A DNA stretch of 64,000 nt from Isoetes taiwanensis. Taxonomy: Eukaryota; Streptophyta; Lycopodiopsida; Isoetales; Isoetaceae. Position 1 is the first letter of the stretch. Each line of letters starts with the position of its first letter. This document shows positions 33,544 to 46,030 of the stretch, one piece after another. A program made the position numbers and the translations under genes. Location of the stretch: positions 774,295-838,294 of the forward strand of contig JAJEKV010000002.1 in assembly GCA_021234155.1 (NCBI GenBank), in the 5' to 3' direction. Below the pieces are notes generated by a model that did no database searches, had not been told where the DNA came from, and saw only the letters and a list, made by a program, of their open reading frames with translations.

Positions 33544-35975
33544 CGTGGCATGTTTGAGCCTAGGTGGCATGTTGGAGCCTAGGTGGCATGTTTGAGCCCA
33601 CCTTGGCATGTTTGAGCCACCTCGCATGTTTGAGCCTAGGTGGCATGTTGGAGCCTAGGTAGCATGTGGGAGCCACCTTGGCATGTTTGACCTTAGGTGG
33701 CATGTTTGAGCCACCTTGGCATGTTTGAGCACGTTGGAGCCTAGGTGGCATGTTTGAGCCACCTTGGCATGTTGGAGCCACCTTGACATGTTGGAGTCTA
33801 GGTGGCATGTTGGAGACCACGTGGCATGTTTGAGCCCACCTTGGCATGTTTAATCCTAGGTGGCATGTTGGAGCCTAGGTGGCATGTTGGAGCCACCTTG
33901 GCATGTTTGAGTCTAGGTGGCATGTTTGAGCCACCTAGGAATGTTGTAGCCTAGTTTGCATTTTGTAGCCCACGTGGCATTTTTGAGCCACCTTGGCAAG
34001 TTGGAGCATAGGTGGCATGTTGGAGCCATTTTGTCATGTTGGAGCCCAGGTGGCATGTTTGAGCCACCTTGGCATGTTTGAGCCTAGGTGGCACGTTGGA
34101 GCCACCTTGGCATGTGGGTGCCACCTTGGCATGTTTGAGCCTAGGTGGCATGTTTGAGCCACCTTGGCATGTTGGAGCCCACATGGCATGTTGGGCCTAT
34201 GTGGCATGTTGGAGCCCGTGGCATGTTTGAGCCACCTTGGCATGTTTGAGCACGTTGGAGCCTAGGTGGCATGTTTGAGCCACCTTGGCATGTTGGAGCC
34301 TAGGTGGCATGTTGGAGACCACGTGGCATGTTTGAGCCACCTTGGCATGTTAGAGCCTAGGTGGCATGTTGGAGTCTGCGTGGCATGTTTGAGCCACCTT
34401 GGCATGTTGGAGCATAGGTGGCATGTTGGAGACCACGTGGCATGTTTGAGCCACGTTGGCATGTTAGAGCCTAGGTGGCATGTTGGAGCCTGCATGGCAT
34501 GCTTGAGCCACCTTGGCATGTTGGAGCATAGGTGGCATGTTGGAGCCAGCGTGGCATGTTTGAGCACGCGTTGGAGCCCTAGTTGGCATGTTTGAGCCAT
34601 TTTGTCATGTTGGAGCCTAGGTGGAGCCCACGTGGCATGTTGGAGCCCACGTGGCATGTTTGAGCCACCTTGGCATGTTGGAGCCTAGGTGGCATGTTGA
34701 AGCCCATGTGGCATGTTTGAGCCACCGTGTCATGTTGGAGCCTAGGTGGCATGTTTGAGCCACCTTGGCATGTTGGAGCCTAGGTGGCATGTTGGAGCCC
34801 CCGTGGCATGTTTGAGCCACCTTGGCATGTTTGAGCCTAGGTGGTATGTTAGAGCCACGGTGGCATGTTGGAGCCTAGGTGGCATGTTTGAGCCAACTTG
34901 GCATATTTAAGCCTAGGTGGCATGTTGTGAGCCACCTTGGCATGTTGGTGCCTAGGTGGCATGTTTGAGCCACCTTGGCATGTTGGAGCCTAGGTGGCAT
35001 GTTGGAGCCTAGGTGGCATGTTTGAGCCCACCTTGACATGTTTGAGCCACCTAGCATGTTTGAGCCAACGTGGCATGTTGGAGCCTAGATGGCATGTTTG
35101 AGCCACCTTGGCACGTTCGAGCCTAGGTGGCATGTTGGAGCCACCTTGGCATGTTGGAGCCTAAGTGAGCCTGCATGGCATGTTTGAGCCATTTTGTCAT
35201 GTTGGAGCCTAGGTGGCATGTTGGAGCCACCTTGGCATGTTTGAGCCTATGTGGCATGTTAGAGCCACCTTGGCATGTTGGAGCCCACGTGGCATGTTTG
35301 AGCCACCTTGGCATGTTGGAGCCTAGGTGGCATGTTGAAGCCCATGTCGCATGTTTGAGCCACCTTGTCATGTTGGAGCCTAGGCGGCATGTTTGAGCCA
35401 CCTTGGCATGTTGGAGCCTAGGTGGCATGTTGGAGCCTAGGTGGCATGTTAGAGCCACCTTGGCATGTTGGAGCCCACGTGGCATGTTTGAGCCACCTTG
35501 GCATGTTGGAGCCTAGGTGGCATGTTGAAGCCCATGTGGCATGTTTGAGCCATCTTGTCATGTTGGAGCCTAGGTGGCATATTTGAGCCACCTTGGCATG
35601 TTGAGCCTAGGTGGCATGTTGGAGCCCACGTGGCATGTTTGAGCCAATTTGGCATGTTTGAGCCTAGGTGGCATGTTAGAGCTACGGTGGCATGCTGGAG
35701 CCTAGGTGGCATGTTTGAGCCAACTTGGCATATTTAAGCCTAGGTGACATGTTGTGAGCCACCTTGGCATGTTGGAGCCTAGGTGGCATGGTGGAGCCCA
35801 CGTGGCATGTTTTGCCTACATTGGCATATTGGAGACTGCATGGCATGTTAGAGCCCGCGTGGCATGTTGGAGCCACCTTGGCATGTTGGAGCAACCTTTG
35901 TGGCATGTTTGAGCCACCTTGTGTATGTTTGAGCCACCTTGGTGGCATGTTTGAGCCACCTTGGCATGTTTGAGC
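33544..35975. repeat. 19-bp minisatellite, block C (largest)
   Basis: About 2.4 kb, or roughly 125 units of 19 bp. In 34262-34657 the three unit types alternate so regularly that a 57-bp higher-order unit appears. On the minus strand it reads as a 19-residue repeat, MPRWLKHATWAPTCHLGSN, and on the plus strand as MACLSHLGMLEPRWHVGDH. These frames exist because 57 is a multiple of 3, and they are not called as genes. Confidence 0.92.
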
Positions 35976-36040
35976 TGATTGGGACCTGAGATCATGTGCA
36001 TATGCTCAAAAAATGGATTTGAGGCATAAAAAAGCAAAAC

Positions 36041-36043
36041 ACA

Positions 36044-36098
<55 letters not shown>
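36041..36098. repeat. CT microsatellite
   Basis: An AC start followed by about 27 CT dinucleotides. It lies in the unique spacer between minisatellite block C and segmental copy 2. Confidence 0.95.
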
Positions 36099-36102
<4 letters not shown>

Positions 36103-36237
36103 CGGACGGGTGCTAGGGTTTTCGCCGTGGAACTTTAAAGCCATATCTCTCACATAATGATGTCGATTACCTTGGGGTTGGTCTCGTTGGAAAGCTTATT
36201 CCGAGCTCTTTCCAACGGTGAATAACATCGAAGGACT

Positions 36238-36873
36238 GGGAGGACTTATTGAGACTGATGTCCCCAGACAAATGATGGAGGCTGTGACTTATGATGGATC
36301 CTCAATACCTCCGGAGGATGCATTTGAAATTGTCATGCGCAAAAAAAGTTTTTGAGCGAGGGTATGAAGCGTTGAAAGATGTCAAATTTGAAGTCGCTAG
36401 CTCTTCAAACTCCGCATACAATTCATAGAACGTGAGTCAGTCAAGTCCTCTTTCAAAATAACAAACCCGGTATTGTCGAGCAGGACAAAAGAGAGGTATT
36501 TATCCTGGTTTCATTTTCTATTTCTTCTTGAATCGATGTTTCTTTTATGCGGGAGTTATTTATTGATGACTTTTGCAAGGCATCGAGAGTCACCCTAGGT
36601 AGGGACGCCAGTATTGCACATTATATGGGCTACCTTCACAAGGGGGAAATTATTGTGTTTCACAATAAATATAGTCCATCTGGAGTACAGGAGGTCCTCA
36701 AGCTTAAGGCTCTGTCATTAGCTGGCAACCATGTGCCCCTAGCCTCAAACTATGATCGAGTGGTAGCAGTAGATAGGGCTATCGCAATGTATGTCTTCGG
36801 GGGCTTCAAAATGTACTCTGTCCTTGCAAATAAACACACTGACCCCAATTTTTGGTCCACAGTTGTTTTTTAG
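36238..36873 (+). CDS. Hypothetical coding fragment, copy 2
   Basis: The 5' part is frameshifted (PEDAFEIVM, YEALKDVKFEVASSSNS). From 36547 a 108-codon stretch is fully open: ELFIDDFC, VTLGRDASIAHYMGYLHKGE, KLKALSLAGNHVPLASNYDR, VVAVDRAIAMYVFGGFKMYS and a final DPNFWSTVVF. The stop at 36871-36873 lies just before the poly(T)-rich DNA. The first Met of that stretch is inside the possible short intron, so it is not a trusted start. The family is unknown. Conservation of the same frame between both segment copies suggests descent from a real gene or a mobile-element gene. Confidence 0.4.
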
Positions 36874-38778
36874 TTGTACGGAAGTGTTGTTTTATGTAAA
36901 AAACAATAGCAAAATGGCCCCAAAAGTCCACGTGGCCCGTTTATCCGGATTTGCACAAAGAGACAGTGGTTTTTTGGTAAAAATTTCCCACGGTGGTTTT
37001 TTGGCACCTTTTTGTTTTTTGGTCAACGTGTCCTTTTTTTCACTGTTGTTTTTAGCAGATTTTTGTCAACGTGTGGTTTTTTCTTGACTATTGTTTTTGG
37101 AGGAGCCAATCGTTGTTTGTCTTCTAAATAACACATCTAGATTTGAATATTCTTACATGTGGAAAACTAAAACAGACAGTTGTTTTTTCCTTTTCTATGC
37201 GTGTTGTTTTTTTTTTCTCTACTTGCAGTTTTTTAAGTTGACATTATTTTCCCTAAAAAACATACATAATTTTTCAAGAAATCCACATGAAAAACTAAAT
37301 TACAACACGTGAAGAATTAAATTACAATGCTATAAATGAAAGTGTAAAAAAAAAAAGAACACGTAGAAAATAAAAAGCGACGTTGAGAAGTGTTGTTTTT
37401 ATCAACAAAAGACACGTTGTTTCAAGTGTTATTTTGCAAAAAAATAAATAAAACTACCTATGGCCTTTTTTTCAATTTACTAACAATACATAGTTTTTTT
37501 TTTAAATTAATTAAAAACAATAGTGGTTAAAAAAAATAACCACATTCTAAAAGTCAATATATTAAATATTTTTGTTTCTCATATAACTTCAATATCATTG
37601 AATTCTTGATTGCTCATATTTATTTTAGAAAAGCCTTTTTGGGAATCGAACCACTCAAGGCCATAAAAGGCATTGTAAGTTGCAATCCAAATTTTGACTC
37701 AGTTTCACTGGTTTAACTTAGGCAAAAACATTTAAAGTTCAAACATTTCAGAAGATTATTTTCAGGGGAACCAAGGTTTCCCTTAAGGTTCAAAACATCA
37801 ACTTAAATTGATTTCAAAAGTTTTAAAAACGTTAAATCAAGTGGAACATCACATTAACATCAATTTGATTGCAACTGTTTCAATTAGCCAGGGTATTGAC
37901 CCGATTACTTTGTGCTGGTCGGCTTTCTTGAATGCTCGATCTGGAGCTATTCCTTCCACTAAAATATGTTGTGCTATCCAAATATATGCAAGCCATACCC
38001 GAATGCCCTGTTCATTGTGGAATCTTAGTTCTCCAAGAAAATTTTGGCTTCAAAAATGAAAAGGACAAGGGCACGCATAAGACAAAAAGTGAAATAAAAA
38101 AACAAGAAAACAAAAATAGTATTACGAGAATAATAGCTCAAGAAAGCTAAGGTTGCGACCATGGGAGTCGCAGCGAGGCAAGGTTACCGAATCAATCAGC
38201 TGACTCCTAGAAATAGCTCGTCTAGCCCATGGAAATGCAAAATGAGCACCTTAGCATTCCATATCCGAAGTTTCAAAGGCATGCGGTCGGTGGCATTTCG
38301 CCATAAAGGATATCCACCATAGCCAATCCGGGCCAAAGACATTTTCAAGTAAAATAAAATCCGGGGAGCTTACGCATTGGACATAAGAGGCACCAAATCA
38401 CACGATCATATGTAAAACAAATCTGTAATCAAAGCAGACAAAAACTTCCTTACTTTCTTACAATCGATAAACCGGGTTTAGCAACATGATCCTCTGTTGC
38501 CGAGCTCCCAATGAAGATTAAACAAAGATAATAAAACTCAAGCAGAGCCATTTTAGGTCGGATCTAAATATCGAAAAGAAACTCGCCGAGCCATACTAAG
38601 AAGCCGAGGCTTACTTCATGAAGTGAATAGCGTTAGCAGTATGGCGTTTGCCTTTCTTACCGGATACATGCATCATTTTCGAGCTAGGTTTTGCGTAAAA
38701 CCTAAGAGCTCCCACAAACAACTGAATCAAAGATCTTGATTGTCGTAAAGGCCTGCCGGATTTGCTAAGCAAATGGAA
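36874..38778. other. AT-rich non-coding part of duplicated segment, copy 2
   Basis: Counterpart of about 20705-22585. No conserved frame is present. Confidence 0.6.
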
Positions 38779-39189
38779 CACTACAAAAATTAAAGCCCCA
38801 TTACGTATCGCCTATTACGGCGTCCGGGCGTCGCTTAGGCGTCGATGATCGACGTCAAAACGTCGATAAACGACGCCTATTTCGGCGTCGGGCGCCGATA
38901 AACGACCTTTATGCGTCGCTATACGGCGCCGCAATCGCGCTGGCTTTAAAGCGGACGACGGCGTCGTTCAACGACGCCATCGCGACGTGGCTTACGCCGC
39001 CGGTACGGGCGGCGGCGTGGCGAAGCCAGTTTTGCCGACGTGGCGACCACGTGTTTGACGTCGTTTAACGACGCCACGCAAACGCGGCGACTTGGCCGCC
39101 GGCCGGCCGGCGCAAATGGCGTTACCCGACGTTGGTTTGATTTGGCAACCCGCTTAACGACGTCGTTTACGGCGTTGCTATTAATTTTT

Positions 39190-40330
39190 TTTTTTTTTTA
39201 ATTTTTTTTTTTTTATAAATTTAAAAAAATACACATTTATTATGAATGAATTTAATAAATTTAATTTAAAGAATATAAAATTAATTTAACAAATAAAAAA
39301 ATATAAGATTTTAACGTCATTAAATGATGTCGCTTAAATATATTAAAAAAATACAAAAATAAATGAAGCCCCAATTTTTTTAGCTAAATACATTAATCAA
39401 TAAATTAAGCTAAATACATTAATCAATACATTAAACATATTGAAAATTAAATGCTTACCCGGCATTAAGAAGTAAAGTTGTTTTGCACAAACAACGCATT
39501 TGCTAGGAGTGTACATGCAAAACAATAAATTCAATGATTAGTAAAATATTAGTATAAATAAACAACTTAAAGAAAAAAAATATGGAAAATCAATGGGGAG
39601 GGTGGTTTCAATGACGCCCCTTCTTGGATAACAATTTAACCTAAATAAAGCATTAGTATTTTATTAGCGTATTGAAAAAAAATTAAATCCTTACACGGAA
39701 GAGGTGCCAACTTGTTTTGTAAGAACAACACATTTTGCTAGGAGTGTACATGCAAAACAAAAAATTCAATGATTAGAAAGAAATAGTATAAAACAACTAA
39801 TAAGGAAAAATTTTGGAAAGAAGAAGGGTCTGTCTTTTAACGACGCCTTCTTTAGATGGGAAAAAAATTAGAAGAAGAATGGAAGAATTCAAGAAGAAAA
39901 GGCTAAGAAGAAGAGGAGGAACCCGAAAATAGGGGAGGAAGAATCTGTAAGAAGATGAAGCGCAAGAGGAGGATTAAGAGTAAGAATTTGAATAAGAGGA
40001 GGAAGAAGTAGTATAGAGGAGGAAGAATCAAGAAGAAGATGACAAAGGGAATGGAAGAATATGTATGGAAGAAGGATGCAAGAATGGAAGAAGAAGAATG
40101 AAGGTTGAAGGAAGAACAAACAACAAATACAAAAAAGCCCTAAATCTACCCAAAAACAAGTTTAGATTCAAAAAAAACGAGTTGGTTGATCCGTGCACAT
40201 ACCTTAAGAAGCTTGTCTTACACTTAGAATAGACCCCAAAGTAGATCCTACCGAAAATCGCCTCAAAAACGCTCCTCCATAAGCTTTGCTTGCTCGAAAA
40301 TAATAAGCGCGGGATTGCCGCCGTTTTCGA
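39190..40330. other. AT-rich and purine-rich interior of the CACTA element
   Basis: Contains T and A runs, a near-duplicate pair around TTTGCTAGGAGTGTACATGCAA (39455-39620 and 39690-39850), and a GAAGAAGAGGAGG-rich purine tract (39860-40110). No transposase motif is present. Confidence 0.6.
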
Positions 40331-40797
40331 TTTAAATCACAAAGTCGTCGTTTAACGACGTCGTGGACGACGTTTAACGACGCTTTTTTCTGACGACCGG
40401 AAAAAAAAAAAAAAAAGTATAGAATGCATGTACACTTGATACATGGGTTTATTTAACCGGATAGGGTTTATTTGACTTGCTACACCGATTAAAGTTATGA
40501 AATATACCACCATGAAAATGTTCAATGTTTTGTGGTACATCCGTTGAGCTATGAGGTATATAATATGATGATGATAACTAGTAATACCTTACCGCACGAC
40601 GATAACTAATACCTTACCAACATGCAAAGATGTAGTTTATCTTAAAATTTTATTTTGTTAGATTTAAAAGGTTAGGTTTCCACCAATAGTACATATATAT
40701 ATATATATATTTATTTTTTTAATTTTGTCCCCTGCTATGAGAACTAATACCCTACCAACATGCGAAGATGTAGTTTATCTCAACAAGCTAGCTGACT

Positions 40798-43700
40798 TAG
40801 GAAGCTAGCTGACAAAAAATCAGAATTTAAGTCCGTACTATGCATTAATTACTTAATTTACGTGCAAAAGCGGGCCTTGACTTCTAACCGCCACAACGGA
40901 GGAGTACAGGTCCAAACTCCATTCCTCCGGGGCCCGCTTGCTTCGTTCTCAACTGCATGTGATTGGCCACGTCCCAAGTGCAAAAGACCAAAACTCGGCA
41001 CCCAAAACGCAAACCCTGCTAGAACCTGGCAACTCATAGGGTTTACGTTTCGGAGGCTCTATGCTTGTCAGATTTGACTAGGACCTTGCGCCGTGTCTTG
41101 AGGTAGAGGGGGGTGTTGGCCTTGAGCACGGACCTAAAAACCACCGGGAAGCAGCTTGCCCCCAAAATTCCTCTCCAAGGCCTCGGGCGGACAGACGCAA
41201 CTTCCCTCTCCGGAACTGATCTGCTCCTCGCCAATGGACTCTTGAACGTCGACATTGCCCTAGGGACCAAGTTTTGTGGCCGAAGCCCACCCCTTCGGAA
41301 GAAGCCAAACTATCTCATGTGCAACACACTCGTAGTCAATTGGCCTAGTAGGTGGTCTGGCGAATCTTTAATGTAATGTAAGTGTTTCTCTCTTTTGCAA
41401 AACCGAGTGTAACTTGGTCCCTAGGGTAATTTTGGCATTCCGGACGATGTGGCGAAGTCGGATCGGCATTTGAAACCTCCGCAATGTCCGGAACGACAAA
41501 ACACTTTGGTTTCTACTAATCGTCGCCTTCAGACGCCAGGGGTTTGATATGTTCTCCGGACGGATGTTGGATTTTTGGACCTTCTCGGACCAGGTTCCCG
41601 GAACAAAGGATTCAACGGGTCGGATCACGGAACCGAGATCCGGAGTGTGGTCTTTAGCGTCGCCCGGCGGGCGTTTGCGCCAGAAAGACCTCGGGAAGCT
41701 TTTGGGGCTCGCCTCCCGGGTTGGACTCCCCCCTCTAATAAGGAGGCCTTGCGGTCCTGGCCTTGTTTGACTTGGGCAAGTGTGCGGCCGGCTGCCCAAC
41801 AACAACAGCCGCCGGACCGTTCTAGTGCAAACTATTTGATCTAAAACATATCCAAAATTTTTGAAAGTTGGCCACGTATGTTGGCGATGACTTAGGAAGC
41901 TAGTGACAAAAATCAGAATTTAAGTCCGTATTTCTATGCATTAATTACGAATTTCTGAATGTCTTGCTACCACAAAAGCGGCCCTTGACTTCTAACCGCC
42001 TGGGCGGGAGGAGTACAGGTCCAAACTCCATTCCGTCGGGCTTGCTTGCAGCGTTCTCAAGCGCATGTGATCGGCCACGTCCCAAGTGCAAAAGACCAAA
42101 ACTTCGGCACCCAAAATGCAAACCCCGCTAGAACCTCGCAACTCATAGGGTTTACGTTTGGAGGCTCTATCCTTGTCGATTTTGACTAGGACCCATGCCG
42201 TGTCTTGAGGTAGAGGGGGGCTGTTTGACGCCGAGCACGGACCCTAAAAACCACCCGGAAGGCTTTTGCCCCAAATTCCTCTCGAAGGCCCCGGCGACGG
42301 ACGGGCAACTTCCCTCTCCCGAACCAAGTGATCTGTCTCGCCAATGGACTCGAACGTCGACATTGCCCTAGGGACCAAGTTTTGTGGCCAGAAGCCCACC
42401 CCTTCTCGAAGAAGCCAAACTATCTCATGTGCAACACACCTCGTAGTCAATTGGCCTAGGAGGTGGGGTCAAGGAATCTTGCGAATGTAGGGCGTAAAGT
42501 GTTTCTTTCTTTTGCAAAACCGACCGTGTAACTTGGTCCCTAGGGTAATTTTGCATTCGGACGATGTATGCTAAGTCGGATCACGGCGACCCGAATGTCC
42601 GAACGACAAAACACTTTGGTTTCTACACTCGTCGCCTGAGACGCCAGCGGTTTGATATGTTCTCCCGGACGGATGTTGGATTTTTTGGACCTTCTCGGAC
42701 CAGGTTCCCGGAACAAAGGATTCAATGGTCGGATACGGAAGAAGAGATCCGAAGTGTGGTCTTTAGCGTACACCCCGGGCGAGGCCGCCAGAAAGGCCTC
42801 GGGGAAGCTTTTTTTTGGGGCTCGCCTCTGGGGGTTCGGACTCTCCTCTAATGAGGAGGCCTTGCAAGGTCCTCCGACTTGTTTGACTTGGGCAAAGTGT
42901 CTTGGCTCCAAAAAAACAACAAAGCCGCCTGTTGTTCTAATGCAAACTATTTGATCTAAACCTTATCCAAAAATTTTTGAAAGTTGGCTCAGATGTTGGC
43001 GATGACTTACGAAGCTAGTGACAAAAAATCAAAATTTTTGTCCGTACTATGCATTAATTAGGAATTTCTGAATGTCTTGTTATCGCAAAAGCGCCCTTGA
43101 CTTCTAACCGCCACAACGGAGGAGTACAGGTCCAAACTCCATTCCGCCGGGTTCCCCTTGCTAGCGCTTCAAGCGCATGTGATCGCCACGTCCCTGTGCA
43201 AAAGACCAAAACTTCGGCACCCAAAACGCAAACCCCCGCTAGAACCCGGCAACTCATAGGGTTTACGTTTGGGGAGGCTCTATCCTTGTCGATTTGACTA
43301 GGACCTTGCGCCGCGGTCTTGAGGTAGAGGGCGGGTGTTGGACGCCAATGAAGCGTGGACCCTAAAACCACCCGGAAAGCAGCCTTTGCCCCAAAATTCC
43401 TCTCCCGAAGGCCACGGCGACGGACGGGCAACTTCCCTCCCGGGAACCGCGGATCCGCCTCGCCAATGGATGTTTAACGCCGACATTGCCCTAGGGACCA
43501 AGTTTTGTGGCCAGAAGCCCACCCCCTTCCTCGAACAAGAAGCGATGCCAAACTATCTCATGTGCAAACACACCTCGTAATCAATTGGCCTAGGAGGTGG
43601 TGGTCCAATATCGCAATGTAGGCCCAAAGTGTGTCGCGTTTTTTGCAAACCGATCCGTGTAACTTAGTCCATAGGGTAATTTTGGCATTCCAAACGATAA

Positions 43701-46030
43701 GTGACGCCAGATTAATTTTTTTTAAGCTTCGTTTTTTTTTTCCCAAAAAAAAAAAAAAAAAAAGTGACGTCGTTAAACGACGTTGTTTACGCGGGCGCTC
43801 AGATTCGACAATAGCGTGGCGCGGACGATGTCGGCCACGCCGGGCGTAAACCGCCGCCACGCCGATATTCTAGGCGTTTTAACGACGCCACGCCGACGAT
43901 GGCAGGGACACTTTGGCGTGCCGGCTGGCATGTCGACAAGCCCGGGGTCACGCGTCAGATTTTTAGTCGCCATTCAACGACGCCATGTCGACGCGGCGTA
44001 ACGACGGTGGCGTGCCACTGGCATGTCGCCAGGCTTACCGCTGGCCGGATGTGCCACGCCGGATCCACGAGACGGCGTTAAACGACGTTTGTGCATCGCG
44101 GCACGACACGCACGCCTTACCCGGGTAGCAGCGCATTTCATGCCACGCGATGCCAATCCCCACATCGATACCTTTCGAAACGCCGTTGAACGACGCCGCT
44201 GATCTAAACCATATCCAAAATTTTTGAAAGTTGGCCTGTATGTTGGCGATGACTTAGGAAGCTAGTCGACAAAAAATCAGAATTTAAGTCCGTACTATGC
44301 ATTAATTACGAATTTATTTAATGTCTTCTCTTGCAAAAGCGGCCCTTGACTTCTAACTGCCACAACGGGAGGAGTAAAGGTCCAAACTCCATTCCGCTGG
44401 GCCTGCTTTGCTTCTTCAATCGCATGTGATCGGCCACGCCCCAGTGCAAAAGACCAAAACTTCGGCACCCAAAATGCAAACCCCGCTAGAACCTCGGCAA
44501 CTCATAGGGGTTTACGTTTCGAGGCTCTATCCTTGTCCGGTTGACTAGGACCTTTGCGCCGTGTCTTGAGGTAGAGGGGGCTGTTGACGCCAGAGCACGG
44601 ACCCTAAAACCACCGAAGTAGCTTGCCCCAAAATTCCTCTCCCCGGGCTTCGGCGGCCGGACGGCAACTTCCCTCTCAGAACAGTGGATCCGCCTCTGCC
44701 AATGGACTCGGAACGCCGACATTGCCCTAGGGACCAAGTTTTGTGGCCGTAAGCCCACCCCTTCTCGAAAGAAGCCAAACCATCTCATGTGCAACACACT
44801 AAGAGTCAATTGGCCTAGGAGGTGGTCATTTGAACCTGAAATGTAGGGCGTAAGTGTTTCTTTCTTTTGCAAAACCACCGTAACTTGGTCCCTAGGGTAA
44901 TTTTGGCATTCCGGACGATGTATTAAGTCGGATCGGCATTTGAACCTCCGCAATGTCCGAACGACAAAACACTTTGGTTTCTACTAACCGCCGCCCGCAG
45001 ACGCTGCCATGCGGTTTGATATGTTCTCGGGGCGGATGTTGGATTTTTTGGACCTTCTGGACCAGGTTTACGGAACAAAGGATTCAATGGTCGAATCGAA
45101 CCAGATTCTCGGAAGTGTGGTCTTTAGCGACACCCCCCCGGGTAGCCATTTGCAGAAAGGCTGCCTCGGGAAGCTTTTTGGGCTCGCCTCCCGGGTTCTG
45201 GACTCTCCCCTCTAAAGGAGGCCTTGCAAGTCCCCGACCTTTGTTTGACTTGGGCAAGTGTGCGGCTCGGCTGCTAACAAAGTGCCGGTTGACTGTTGTA
45301 GTGCAAACTATTTGATCTAAACCTTATTCAAAATTTTTGAAAGTTGGCACGTATGTTGGCGATGACTTACGAAGCTAAATGACAAAAAAATCAGAATTTA
45401 AGTCCGCACTATGCATTAATTACGAATTTATTTAATGTCTTGCTACCGCAAAAGCGGCCCTTGACTTCTAACCGCCCATAACGGGAGGAGTATTGGTCCA
45501 AACTCCATTCCGTCGGGCTCGCTTTGCTTGGCGTTCTCAACCGCATGTGATCGCCACGTCCCAAAGTGCAAAAGACCAAAACTTCGGCACCCAAAATGCA
45601 AACCCCGCTAGAACCTCGGGCAACTCATAGGGTTTACGCTTCGAGGCTCTATCCTTGTCGATTTAACTAGGACCTTGCGCCGGTGTCTTGAGGTAGAGGG
45701 GGCTGTTGACGCCCAGAGCAGGGACCCTAAAAAACCACCCGGGCGGCTTGCCCCAAAATTCCTCTCCGGCCTTCCGGGCGACGACGGGCAACTTCCCCTC
45801 TCCTGGGAACCGTGGATCGTCTCGCCAATGGACTCTGAACGCCGACATTGCCCTAGGGACCAAGTTTTGTGGCCGTAAGCCCACCCCTTTCGAAGAAGCC
45901 AAAACTATCTCATGTGCAAATACACTCATTAGTCAATTGGCCTAGGAGGTGGTCTTGAACATCAACGAATGTAGGATGAATGGATTTTTTGCAAACCCTA
46001 CCGTGTAATCCTTAGTCCATAGGGTAATTT
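40798..46030 (+). repeat. Tandem array of R units inside the CACTA element
   Basis: The marker (C/A)TAGGGTAATTTTG recurs at about 41421, 42540, 43671, 44892 and 46019. Complete units are therefore 1.12-1.13 kb, and the longer 1.22-kb step includes a CGACG-rich cassette. Each unit contains GACTTCTAACCGCC, AAACTCCATTCCG, AGGGTTTACGTTT, GCCAATGGACTC and TTTGATATGTTCTCC in the same order. The same unit occurs singly at 7.9-8.9 kb. Confidence 0.85.
43761..44198. repeat. Internal copy of the CACTA right subterminal region
   Basis: AAAGTGACGTCGTTAAACGA through CGCCGTTGAACGACGCCG matches 46103-46534. The last ~109 bp including the terminal TTGTAGTG are missing. The element therefore contains [R units + subterminal cassette] twice in tandem. 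Confidence 0.8.

Noticed and set aside
33560-35948. Many 60-131-codon frames rich in Cys, His, Trp and Pro on both strands
   Set aside because: They are read-throughs of the 19/57-bp repeat, overlap on both strands and shift frame wherever a unit is irregular.
39889-40119. Minus-strand 76-codon hydrophobic Leu/Ser/Phe-rich frame resembling a membrane protein
   Set aside because: It is the complement of a GAAGAAGAGG purine tract inside the CACTA element; low complexity only.
41043-45315. Dozens of 60-145-codon frames in the R units
   Set aside because: Homologous positions in successive R units use different frames and contain stops, so no shared protein exists.
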